From: Bacillota bacterium
Lineage (GTDB): Bacteria; Bacillota; Clostridia; Tissierellales; Sedimentibacteraceae
Length of the DNA: 64,000 bases
NCBI GenBank assembly: GCA_023386345.1
Contig: JAEWJT010000015.1
Location: 62,001-126,000 of the forward strand
Direction of reading: 5' to 3'
Shown: positions 8,597 through 16,386 of the stretch, one piece after another
Layout of the letters: every line of letters begins with the position of its first letter
Position numbering within the stretch: position 1 is the stretch's first letter
The notes under the pieces: model-generated
Databases searched by the model: none
Told to the model about the DNA's origin: nothing
Seen by the model: the letters and a program-made list of their open reading frames with translations, nothing else
Program-made: the position numbers and the translations under genes

Positions 8597-9317
8597 TTCC
8601 TTTTTCCTCCTCATCTGTATACCAAAGATACGCATCTTCAAATTTTTCATACGGACTGGCAGCAATTGCTTCTTGTACTGTTCCGTAAAAAATAGATTTT
8701 CCACTTTTCAAAATCATAATTTTGTCACATAGTTCCTCTACTTCATCCATAAAATGAGATGTCAATAAAATAGTCAAGCCTTTTTCTTTTAATCCTGAGA
8801 TGCTTTTCCAAACATCTCGCCTTGCTTTTGCGTCAAGTCCAGTAGTAAGCTCGTCCAAAAATATAACTTCTGGATTTGGAATTAACGCAAGAACGATGAA
8901 CAATCGTTGCTTCTGTCCTCCTGAAAGCTCACTAACAAAACTCTTTAGCTTGTCAGAAAGTCCGAATTGTTTTAAAAGAGTGGCATAATTCAGAGATGTC
9001 TTGTAAAGTGAAGCTGTAACTTCACAAAGCTCAGACACCTTAATTTTGTCCTGATAATTAGCTTCCTGAAATTGAACTCCAACTTTTTCAAAAAGTTTTT
9101 TTCTGTCTTTTTGCGGATTCATTCCTAAAATGGATACAATACCGCTGTCTTGTTTTTTTGTTCCTAAGATACATTCAATTGTGGTGCTTTTACCGGCACC
9201 ATTCGCACCCAACAAGCCAAATACTTCTCCTCGGCAAACCGAGATATCAACATCCTCTATGGCATTGACTTTGTTGTATGACTTGCATAGCTTTTTTACT
9301 TCAATCGTTGTTTCCAT
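8583..9317 (-). CDS. ABC transporter ATP-binding protein
   Basis: A 244-residue ATPase of the export (drug/lipid) type. Walker A is GANGAGKST (about residues 37-45), the signature is LSGGQKQR (about 129-136) and Walker B is VIFLDELTTGLD, where the usual E-P-T reads E-L-T. It is the partner of the downstream ABC-2 permease, whose gene overlaps it. GGAGG precedes the ATG. The 18-bp palindrome upstream and the adjacent MerR-type gene suggest regulation of the pair by that protein. Confidence 0.9.
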   Translation of the reverse strand: METTIEVKKLCKSYNKVNAIEDVDISVCRGEVFGLLGANGAGKSTTIECILGTKKQDSGIVSILGMNPQKDRKKLFEKVGVQFQEANYQDKIKVSELCEVTASLYKTSLNYATLLKQFGLSDKLKSFVSELSGGQKQRLFIVLALIPNPEVIFLDELTTGLDAKARRDVWKSISGLKEKGLTILLTSHFMDEVEELCDKIMILKSGKSIFYGTVQEAIAASPYEKFEDAYLWYTDEEEKGNESI

Positions 9318-9350
9318 GTGATAAAATACCTCCTACTTTTAGATATATAA

Positions 9351-9368
9351 AGCGAAACAAGTTTCGCT
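9351..9368. promoter_or_regulatory. 18-bp perfect palindrome upstream of the ABC exporter
   Basis: AGCGAAACAAGTTTCGCT has 8-bp arms around AA. It lies 34 bases before the ATPase start codon. It could be an operator for the adjacent MerR-type regulator or the stem of a short hairpin; its near-zero loop favours a protein-binding site. Confidence 0.45.
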
Positions 9369-9379
9369 CTATAAAAGAA

Positions 9380-9405
9380 TAACACCAAAACGAAGTCTGG
9401 TGTTA
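9380..9405 (-). terminator. Hairpin at the end of the MerR-type gene
   Basis: TAACACCA (9380-9387) pairs with TGGTGTTA (9398-9405). The hairpin overlaps the stop codon and on the minus strand is followed by TTCTTTTATAG, giving weak terminator form. Confidence 0.4.
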
Positions 9406-10237
9406 TAATGTAGGGTTTTTTCCAAATTGTTTTTTCATATTCTCAAGCTGCGTAAGCATAATTTCTGCATTTTGTTCAGCACAATGCAAGGATGTTAGCA
9501 ATTTATCACATACAGAAATAATATAATCACTTTCCTTTGGTGTGTCAATGGCCTGTCGAATATCTGCTTCAGGGTTTTTGGATAAAGTATTTAACATTCG
9601 TAAAATTGCTGAAAGAGAATAATTCGCACAACGTAAAGAACGTATTATCTTTAATATCCGAATATCTTCATCTGTATAAACACGATAACCATTTTGTTTT
9701 CGTTTTATATTCAGCAAACCGTTCATTTCCCAAGTTCTTAAAGAATCCATTGAAATTTGCAAATAATCGGCTGTTTCCTTTCTAGTTAAAATCATATTAT
9801 TTATGTCTTTGTTATTGCCCGATAAAAGCATTTTTGTAATTGCTATGGCTTCTTCAGCATTTTTTTGCTCACTTTTTATCTGTTGAAGATAATTCTCAGT
9901 TAAAAGAATTGCTCTATCAAAATTTCCAGTGGCTGATGTTTTGATAATATTAATTGCTTGTTTTCTTAAACCATTTTGCAGCACCTCAACCTTTAGTGCC
10001 ATTCTTGCAAATTTAATCTGTTCTATATGAAAATCTCCAAAAACACGATAACCATTTTCTTTTCGTTCTGGTTTAGGAATCAGCTCAAGTTCTTCATAAA
10101 GTCGTACTGTATTAGGATGAATTCCAATATACCGTGCAATTTCAGATGTCTTATAGTTATTCATTTTGCTTTATCACCACCATTCTATCCACAATAATAT
10201 CACGGTATGAAAGTCTGGTGTTATAGTGGAGTGTTTT
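9393..10237. repeat. Imperfect direct repeat of about 25 bp flanking the MerR-type gene
   Basis: The stretch at 9393-9417 (AAGTCTGGTGTTATAATGTA...) recurs at 10211-10236 (AAGTCTGGTGTTATAGTGGA...). The first 15 bases are identical. One copy overlaps the 3' end of the regulator gene and the other lies about 47 bases upstream of its start, so the gene is bracketed. It may be the scar of a duplication or insertion, or a pair of binding sites. Confidence 0.5.
9403..10164 (-). CDS. Transcriptional regulator with two MerR-type DNA-binding domains
   Basis: The 253-residue protein begins with a MerR helix-turn-helix (SEIARYIGIHPNTVRLYEEL, residues 6-25, with GYRVFGDFHI wing). It carries a second MerR-type domain around residues 127-195 (TADYLQISMDSLRTWEMNGL then NGYRVYTDEDIRILKII). 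Ordinary MerR proteins have one such domain and dimerise through a coiled coil. The two domains here could let one chain occupy a full site. It sits directly upstream of, and co-oriented with, the ABC exporter, which is its probable target. No effector-binding cysteines are evident. Confidence 0.75.
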   Translation of the reverse strand: MNNYKTSEIARYIGIHPNTVRLYEELELIPKPERKENGYRVFGDFHIEQIKFARMALKVEVLQNGLRKQAINIIKTSATGNFDRAILLTENYLQQIKSEQKNAEEAIAITKMLLSGNNKDINNMILTRKETADYLQISMDSLRTWEMNGLLNIKRKQNGYRVYTDEDIRILKIIRSLRCANYSLSAILRMLNTLSKNPEADIRQAIDTPKESDYIISVCDKLLTSLHCAEQNAEIMLTQLENMKKQFGKNPTL

Positions 10238-10262
10238 AAGTTTTATCTAAAATAAATCCATT

Positions 10263-11261
10263 CTATACAACATTATTCAGTGATTTCATAATAATATTGA
10301 CAGTTCCATCCTCATTTGTGTTGAAGGATATTTTATCTGTATCGTCTAAATATTCTACTGGTATAAGTATTTCTATACCTTCTTCTGTTTTTATTCTTTG
10401 CTTTTTATTTATCTTTTTGTCAAGCTTATAATCTAGCTTTACTGTATTTTCCTTAATTCCTGAATTTTTCAGCTCCTCAGTATATCTTTCCTTAACTACT
10501 GAATCAGCCTCAAAAACTGTATCTGTTATTTTATTTATGTCAACTGTTCCTTTTGAATTAAAGGATTCAACAATTTCCTTTTTAACATCCATTTTTTTCT
10601 CAATGTCATTGTCAAAGTATTCTTTTACCATTTTTTTAGATGCTTTTTCTATTATCTCATAGGTGTCCTTTGGCGATAGTGTAAATGGTAAATTAAAAAC
10701 AAAGTGTGAAAATATAGTTGTTTTTTCTTCTTCAATTTCATGCTTTTTCTCATTTATAAATAAAACATTATTGTCTATTTCATATATAAAGCTTTCATCT
10801 GATTTTTGCGAAGTATTTGGCAAAGTTGACTTATATTTTATAAGTCTAACCATCCTTTTGTCATCTAATTCATCGATTTTATGTATAAAGCTATCCTTGT
10901 AGTCTAATTTTAGCATACACAGCTTTTGCACTCCCTCAGTCTCATATAGGCAATACATAAGGTCAGAAGACTCAACATCTGTACATCTTTTCAATATTTC
11001 AAATATGTTTTTACTTAAATTTTGAGTTATTTGTTCAAAATTATTTTTATCAAAGGTCATCAAAAGCTCACAACTTTCACTGCTGTTAGACAATGTATAT
11101 TTTTTGTTTGTTGGTAAAAATGCAGACTTTGTTATTTGCTTTGCTATGTATTCAAAAGTATCATCATCAATCTCTAATGACATTTCAGACAAAATAGGTG
11201 AAGTTATAGACATATCCAATATATGGATAATTGCTTTGTGAATTATAATATTAGTTTCCAT
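10263..11261 (-). CDS. 37-kDa nucleoid-associated protein family (NdpA/YejK)
   Basis: The 332-residue protein opens with IIIHKAIIHILDMS, the recognisable start of the NA37 (YejK/NdpA) family, and has the family's FVFNLPFTLSPKDTYEIIEK-type segment in the centre. Homologues are nucleoid-associated, but their biochemical role is poorly defined. A TTG codon four triplets upstream is in frame, but GGAG lies seven bases before the ATG at 11261, so that start is chosen. The gene is isolated, with AT-rich intergenic DNA on both sides. Confidence 0.7.
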   Translation of the reverse strand: METNIIIHKAIIHILDMSITSPILSEMSLEIDDDTFEYIAKQITKSAFLPTNKKYTLSNSSESCELLMTFDKNNFEQITQNLSKNIFEILKRCTDVESSDLMYCLYETEGVQKLCMLKLDYKDSFIHKIDELDDKRMVRLIKYKSTLPNTSQKSDESFIYEIDNNVLFINEKKHEIEEEKTTIFSHFVFNLPFTLSPKDTYEIIEKASKKMVKEYFDNDIEKKMDVKKEIVESFNSKGTVDINKITDTVFEADSVVKERYTEELKNSGIKENTVKLDYKLDKKINKKQRIKTEEGIEILIPVEYLDDTDKISFNTNEDGTVNIIMKSLNNVV

Positions 11262-11442
11262 ATTTATCTCCAATAGTTTTAAATAATAATTTAAAACTTA
11301 ATATTTTTGTACAAAATTAATTTTCTAATACCTATTTTATCTCTATATGGTTAAATTGTAAATTATTTTTTGTTTAAATTTTTTTATAAAGGATAAAATA
11401 TTACTGTTTCTTAAATATTAAATATAAAAGGAATGGTGAAAG

Positions 11443-11667
11443 ATGGGTCAAAATAAAAAATTTTACTTACAAGAATCAGATGATTCCAATATGAATAGGT
11501 CTCCAATTGATGGTGTCATGCCATATGGTGGATTTTTAAAAAATATGATTTATCCTGAATTTTATGCAGGGTCTTTGTTCATTGTAGATAGACCTCAAAT
11601 AACAAATAGTCAGGCCTCTCAACTTAGCCCACAGGTCAATAGTGATATTAATAATTTAAAGAAATAA
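11443..11667 (+). CDS. Small hypothetical protein (74 residues)
   Basis: A plus-strand gene with AAAGGA about ten bases before its ATG. The product is polar, without signal peptide or membrane span, and has an aromatic glycine-rich centre (YGGFLKNMIYPEFYAGSLF) followed by a Ser/Asn/Gln-rich tail. I do not recognise a family. In a spore-former, small Tyr/Gly-rich proteins are sometimes coat or spore components, but nothing here proves that. It is the nearest gene upstream of the candidate small RNA and could share its transcript. Confidence 0.6.
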   Translation: MGQNKKFYLQESDDSNMNRSPIDGVMPYGGFLKNMIYPEFYAGSLFIVDRPQITNSQASQLSPQVNSDINNLKK

Positions 11668-11779
11668 GTCGTAGCACAGAGTATCTGCACTCTATTTGTT
11701 ACATTTATTTAATAATTGTAGATGTTTAGCGAAATAGTTCTGAGGTATATATGTATCAAGACATAATGATGTAGCATAA

Positions 11780-11963
11780 ATACCAAGTTGTTACAATCCC
11801 CTTGGATAATTTGGTATAATTAGCTGAATTATTTTCTCCCCCCTGAAAATAGTTCAGTGAACCTTCCGACCCCTTGGAACTAAACTATGTGACATAATAT
11901 AAGATAATTACATCAAAGAGAAAGCCGATTATGCTTTGCCCCCCATAAGCATAATCGGTTTTT
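11780..11963 (+). ncRNA. Candidate small RNA with C-rich hairpin loops
   Basis: This plus-strand non-coding stretch holds a series of hairpins that expose C runs. ATACCAA/TTGGTAT (11780-11817) encloses ATCCCC. A 13-bp stem (11824-11836 with 11845-11857, one G-T pair) carries the loop TCCCCCCT. A weak TTCC/GGAA stem (11864-11879) carries GACCCCTT. A 12-bp stem (11925-11936 with 11947-11958) carries TGCCCCCCAT and is followed by five T, forming the terminator. No reading frame explains this. C-rich loops are typical of Firmicutes small RNAs that bind Shine-Dalgarno sequences. The 5' end and promoter were not identified; it could also be the 3' part of the upstream gene's transcript. Confidence 0.6.
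11925..11963 (+). terminator. Intrinsic terminator with CCCCCC loop
   Basis: CCGATTATGCTT pairs perfectly with AAGCATAATCGG across a ten-base loop containing six C, followed by TTTTT. It ends the plus-strand transcript of this region, 20 bases before the folD stop codon on the other strand, and may serve both directions. Confidence 0.85.
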
Positions 11964-11983
11964 CCGTATCGTATATTATAAAA

Positions 11984-12832
11984 TTAAGCACTTTGTGATG
12001 CACTTTGTACAACGTGTTTTGCCAGTACAGAAGTAGTAACAGCACCAACTCCAGCAGGTACTGGTGTTATAAGACTTACAAGTTCTAAGCACTCGTCAGT
12101 ATTTACATCACCGCAAAGATTTCCTGTCTCGTCTACATTTATACCTACGTCTATTATAACTGCTCCTTCTTTGACAAATTCCTTGCCAACCATTCTTGCC
12201 TTTCCTATGGCAGCTATAACTATATCAGCTGAAGCTGCTATTTTAGCGATTTCTCTTGTTTTGGAGTGACATATTGTAACAGTTGCATTTTCGCCAAGCA
12301 AAAGTAAAGCCTGTGGTTTTCCTACAACCATTGATCTTCCTAATACTACTACATTTTTTCCTGTTAATTCAACATTATAGAATTTTAGCATTTCCATAAC
12401 TGCTGACGGAGTACAAGGTGCATATCCTGTTTTGTCGCCCTCTGTTAATTTTGCTACATTTACAGGGCTAAAGCAGTCTATATCCTTTTTAGGGTCTATT
12501 ACGTACTTAATTACATTTTCATCTAGCTGTTTTGGCAATGGTCTGAAAATCAATATACCATGTACTGATTTATCGTCATTTGAGTTTTTTATTTCCTTAA
12601 TAAAATCATCTTGATTAATATCAAGCGGAAGTTCTTTAACCTCAGTTAAAATACCACAGCTTGCCATTCTTTTAAGAGCACCTCTTTCATAAGACAAATC
12701 GTCTTCTCTCGCACCTACTCTTATTACTTGAAGCTTTGGATGTATTCCTTTATTATTTAATTTTTCAACCTCAAGTTTGAGGTCTTCAGTTATCTTATCA
12801 GCAACAGGTTTGCCTTTTATCAATTGTCCCAT
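11984..12832 (-). CDS. folD: Methylenetetrahydrofolate dehydrogenase / cyclohydrolase family protein (FolD)
   Basis: The 282-residue protein has the FolD layout: N-terminal folate domain, GRSMVVGKP at about 163 (NADP-site region) and a conserved ITPVPAGVGAVTTSVL end. FolD interconverts methylene-, methenyl- and formyl-THF in the cytoplasm. The active site deviates: the usual Y-x3-K reads Y48-E-R-G-A52, and the usual VQLPLP reads IFRPLP (95-100), while the downstream Asp (119) is kept. The Lys is central to cyclohydrolase chemistry, so this protein may be mainly a dehydrogenase. I recall similar YERG-type sequences in other clostridia. AAGGAGG precedes the ATG. Confidence 0.88.
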   Translation of the reverse strand: MGQLIKGKPVADKITEDLKLEVEKLNNKGIHPKLQVIRVGAREDDLSYERGALKRMASCGILTEVKELPLDINQDDFIKEIKNSNDDKSVHGILIFRPLPKQLDENVIKYVIDPKKDIDCFSPVNVAKLTEGDKTGYAPCTPSAVMEMLKFYNVELTGKNVVVLGRSMVVGKPQALLLLGENATVTICHSKTREIAKIAASADIVIAAIGKARMVGKEFVKEGAVIIDVGINVDETGNLCGDVNTDECLELVSLITPVPAGVGAVTTSVLAKHVVQSASQSA

Positions 12833-12927
12833 TTTTATAACCTCCTTATAATTCTAAATTATATTCAAAATATTAAAATATAGTCTTGCTACGCTTATAA
12901 TGCACAGCAAGACATTTATATTTGAAA

Positions 12928-13311
12928 TTAGTTAAAGCTTGCAACTGCCTCTATTTCAACTAAGACATTTTTAGGTAAAGCACTTACTTGAACACAAGCT
13001 CTAGCAGGGAAATAATCTGTGAAGAATGTAGAATATACTTCATTCACATCAGAGAATTTAGCCATATCAGTTATAAATAAATTCATTTTTACAACATTTT
13101 TAAAGTCAAGTCCAACTTCATTAAGTATAGCTAATAAATTTTTCATACATTGCTCAGTTTGTTTCTTAAAACAGTCTTCTACAACTTCTCCTGTAGCTGG
13201 ATTAACAGGTATTTGGCCAGATATGTATAGTAAATCTCCTGTTCTTACTGCTTGTGAATATGGTCCTATAGCCTTAGGAGCATTGATAGTATTTATCATT
13301 TGATTTTTCAT
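12928..13311 (-). CDS. ridA: RidA family 2-iminobutanoate/2-iminopropanoate deaminase
   Basis: The 127-residue protein shows the Rid signature throughout: AIGPYSQAV near residue 15, LLYISGQIPVNPATGE near 30-45, NVVKMNLFITDM and the C-terminal PARACVQVSALPKNVLVEIE containing the active-site Arg. RidA hydrolyses reactive enamines/imines formed by PLP enzymes such as threonine dehydratase. It forms trimers in the cytoplasm. It is a single gene between folD and the opp operon, with GAGGTG before the start. Confidence 0.93.
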   Translation of the reverse strand: MKNQMINTINAPKAIGPYSQAVRTGDLLYISGQIPVNPATGEVVEDCFKKQTEQCMKNLLAILNEVGLDFKNVVKMNLFITDMAKFSDVNEVYSTFFTDYFPARACVQVSALPKNVLVEIEAVASFN

Positions 13312-13436
13312 ATGAACACCTCATTTTTATTTTTTCATTATATGGTATATAGTATATAATAATTTTTACTTACTTTCAAGATTATTTACAATAATTTTTA
13401 TTATAGTATAACCAATATCTAGATGAAAAATAAGAA

Positions 13437-13467
13437 TTGCATGGCTAATTTGGGTTAGCTCATGCAA
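13437..13467 (-). terminator. opp operon terminator
   Basis: TTGCATG-GCTAA pairs with TTAGC-T-CATGCAA around a short loop. On the minus strand it is followed by TTCTTATTTTTC, and it lies about 30 bases after the oppA stop. Confidence 0.65.
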
Positions 13468-13497
13468 TCCTTTCATTAAGTGAGATTATATCATTAA

Positions 13498-15327
13498 TTA
13501 GTCAAGCATTTCTGCATTTTTAAATATCCATTGACCCATTTGAGTTTTCTCAATACCTGTAACTTTAGAGCTATCTATCATATAGATAAAGCTGTAGTAG
13601 TAAATTGGCATTAATATTAGCTCATCCATCAAAACTTGCTCAGCTTTTTTATAAGCTTCGTCTTGTTTCTTACCACTTGTCATCATAGCTTCTTTTATAG
13701 CATCATCAAAGTCTTTGTTTGCTGGGTTCAAAGTTTTGTCGTGTGGAGCAACTGCAGGTTGTTCATTCCATCTCCATTGAGGATCATTATTACCAGAATA
13801 TGATGTGTATAAGTCAAGCATAGTCATAGGTGCTGCATAGTCTCCTAACCAGCCACCTCTAGCCACTGTGTAATTACCAAGTCTTCTTGTGTCTTGGAAT
13901 ATAGCCCACTCTTCATTTTTAAGCTCTACTTCAATACCTAAGTTGTTTTTCCACATTTCTTGTAATGCTTCTGCAACTCTTTGGTGTCCTTCTTGTGTAT
14001 TGTAGATATAAGTTAATTTAGGGAATCCTTTACCATCTGGGTAACCAGCTGCTGCTAAAAACTTTTTCGCTTCTTCTACACTCGCTTTATTAGGATCTAT
14101 TCCAAATTCTGGAGCCGGATTTCCATTCTTGTCAAGTACTCTACAAGATTTACCATCAGAATATGTTAAGTTAGGAGGTATAAAACCTGTTGCTGGTATT
14201 TGTCCACCTTTAGTAACATTCTCAACTATTTGCTTTCTATCAATAGCTAAAGTCAATGCTTTTCTAACATTAATATCTTTCATAACTGGATTATCCATAT
14301 TAAACATAGCATAATATGTACCAACTTGAGCTTTTGCTGTAAAATTAGGATCTTCTGCTCTTAATTTTGGAATCTCATCTTGAGGAATTTTCTCATTAAC
14401 ATTGATCTCTCCACTTAAATAAGCATTGTGTGCAGTAGTTTCTTCAACTATCATAAGACCTTTAACACCTGCAAGTCTTACATTTTTAGCGTCATAATAA
14501 GTTTCACTCTTTTTCATCTTTAAATGAGAACCAATTACATACTCTTCTAAAGTGAAAGGTCCATTACTAATACATGTAGCAGGATTTTTCTCCCAGCCTT
14601 CACCTTTTTCAACAGCATCTTTTCTAACTGGCATATAAGTATAGAAAGTTGCCAAGCTTAAGAAGTATGAACAAGGGAAATTAAGAGTTACTTCAAGAGT
14701 TTTATCATCCTTTGCTTTAACTCCCATAGCATCCTTAAATGCTTGACGTATAGTTTTTAAATCTTCAACTCCAATTTCAACTGGATTTTTATGTGTGTCA
14801 TCTTCAACACAATTTTTTAGCATATTAAATTGCTCATTCGATAAGTTAACGCCTGCTTTCTTAAATAAAGCTATATCTTCATCTGTAACATTCTTAACGC
14901 CAGCAGATAATAAAGCATCTCCACCAACAATATATGGAGCCATTAAGAAAGAATACTCTGATGCAGTTGCTGGATCGCAAATTCTTTGCCATGAATAAAC
15001 AAAATCCTGGGCTGTTACAGGTTTGCCATCTGACCACTTGATATCATCTCTTAGAGTAAATGTGTAAACTAAACCATCATCAGATAATTTGTAGCTTTTT
15101 GCTTGTGCAGGTTTTAAACCTTTTTCTGTCTCTTGCATTAAACCTTCAAATAAGTTTTGAATAATGTGACCACCATCATTTGCATTGTTTAGACCAGGAT
15201 CAAAGGTTTTTGATTCTACACCTATGTTCCAAATCAAATACGTAGAACTCATCTTTTTCCCACCACAGCCTGTTGGTAATGCTATAAGCATGGCAAGAAC
15301 CATAACAATCGCTAAAAATTTTTTCAT
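13498..15327 (-). CDS. oppA: Oligopeptide ABC transporter substrate-binding lipoprotein
   Basis: A 609-residue family 5 solute-binding protein. A signal peptide ends in the lipobox LPTGC (Cys21), so the mature protein is lipid-anchored outside the membrane. The family signature LRDDIKWSDGKPVTAQDFVYS is seen in two parts near residue 95, and Tyr/Trp-rich peptide-site segments occur near the C-terminus. It delivers peptides to OppBC. It is the last gene of oppBCDFA, 84 bases after oppF, and carries its own good ribosome site (GGGAGG), consistent with high expression of the binding protein. A terminator follows. Confidence 0.93.
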   Translation of the reverse strand: MKKFLAIVMVLAMLIALPTGCGGKKMSSTYLIWNIGVESKTFDPGLNNANDGGHIIQNLFEGLMQETEKGLKPAQAKSYKLSDDGLVYTFTLRDDIKWSDGKPVTAQDFVYSWQRICDPATASEYSFLMAPYIVGGDALLSAGVKNVTDEDIALFKKAGVNLSNEQFNMLKNCVEDDTHKNPVEIGVEDLKTIRQAFKDAMGVKAKDDKTLEVTLNFPCSYFLSLATFYTYMPVRKDAVEKGEGWEKNPATCISNGPFTLEEYVIGSHLKMKKSETYYDAKNVRLAGVKGLMIVEETTAHNAYLSGEINVNEKIPQDEIPKLRAEDPNFTAKAQVGTYYAMFNMDNPVMKDINVRKALTLAIDRKQIVENVTKGGQIPATGFIPPNLTYSDGKSCRVLDKNGNPAPEFGIDPNKASVEEAKKFLAAAGYPDGKGFPKLTYIYNTQEGHQRVAEALQEMWKNNLGIEVELKNEEWAIFQDTRRLGNYTVARGGWLGDYAAPMTMLDLYTSYSGNNDPQWRWNEQPAVAPHDKTLNPANKDFDDAIKEAMMTSGKKQDEAYKKAEQVLMDELILMPIYYYSFIYMIDSSKVTGIEKTQMGQWIFKNAEMLD

Positions 15328-15411
15328 ATTAATCCTCCCTTTTTTGTACTGTTATCTAAAATATTAATTTTTAAGATATCAGTTTTTATATAATAGGCAA
15401 ATGCCATTATA

Positions 15412-16386
15412 TTAATTTAAATGACACGCTACAAAGTGTTCCTTTACAATTTCTTTGAATACTGGAGCTTCCTCTGAGCATTTTTTCATAGCATACTTAC
15501 ACCTTGTTCTAAACTTGCATCCTGAAGGCGGATTAAGTGGACTTGGCACATCTCCTTCAATAGTTATCCTCTGTATTTGTTCTGATTTATCAGGATCAGG
15601 TATAGGTATAGATGATAGCAGCGCTTTAGTATATGGATGAATTGGATTTTTGTATAATTCTACATTTCCAGCTAACTCCACTAAACTTCCAAGATACATT
15701 ACTCCTACCCTCTTAGATATATGCTTAACCATTGACAAGTCGTGAGCGATAAACAGATATGTCAAGCCAAACTCTCCCTGCAAATCATCAAGCATATTGA
15801 CAACCTGTGCTTGTATTGACACATCTAGTGCAGAAATAGGCTCATCACATATTATAAATTCTGGTTTAACTGCAAGTGCTCTCGCAATTCCAATACGCTG
15901 TCTTTGTCCACCACTAAACTCATGAGGATATCTACTCGCATGATCCTTACCTAAGCCTACTCTAATTAATAAATCATAAATTATTTCTTGTCTTTCTTTT
16001 CCAGTAGCAATCTTGTGTATATCTAAAGCTTCACCAATGATATCTGCAACAGTCATCCTTGAGTTAAGTGATGCATATGGATCTTGGAATATAATTTGCA
16101 TTTTCTTTCTATATGGCATCAGTTCACTTCTGCTAAACTTTGAGATATCAACACCATTATACAAGATTTCTCCAGCTGTTGGATTGTATAGTCTTATTAT
16201 TGTCCTACCTGTAGTTGATTTACCACAGCCAGATTCTCCAACTAGACCTAAGGTTTCCCCTTTTTTAATAAAGAAAGAGACATCATCTACAGCCTTTATG
16301 TACTCTGTTTTATTAGCAATTAAACCAGAGCTTTTTGTAAAATATTTCTTTAAATTTTTTACTTCTATAAGCTTGCTATTTGACAT
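15412..16386 (-). CDS. oppF: Oligopeptide ABC transporter ATP-binding protein OppF
   Basis: The 324-residue ATPase has Walker A GESGCGKSTTGR (about 50-61), signature SGGQRQRIGIARAL (about 155) and Walker B FIICDEPISALDVS. The C-terminal extension with SGCKFRTRCKYAMKKC holds the cysteines that in this subfamily bind an iron-sulfur cluster or stabilise the domain. It pairs with OppD to power peptide import. Its start overlaps the oppD end by 11 bases. Confidence 0.93.
   Translation of the reverse strand: MSNSKLIEVKNLKKYFTKSSGLIANKTEYIKAVDDVSFFIKKGETLGLVGESGCGKSTTGRTIIRLYNPTAGEILYNGVDISKFSRSELMPYRKKMQIIFQDPYASLNSRMTVADIIGEALDIHKIATGKERQEIIYDLLIRVGLGKDHASRYPHEFSGGQRQRIGIARALAVKPEFIICDEPISALDVSIQAQVVNMLDDLQGEFGLTYLFIAHDLSMVKHISKRVGVMYLGSLVELAGNVELYKNPIHPYTKALLSSIPIPDPDKSEQIQRITIEGDVPSPLNPPSGCKFRTRCKYAMKKCSEEAPVFKEIVKEHFVACHLN

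Noticed and set aside
11443..11667. Small protein as a CotJA-type spore coat protein
   Set aside because: Only a vague aromatic/proline resemblance; the conserved CotJA core is not visible.
11741..11770. Sporulation-type (sigma-F/G) promoter before the small RNA: GTATA and CATAATGAT
   Set aside because: The spacing is only about 12 bases, shorter than usual, so I did not annotate it as a promoter.
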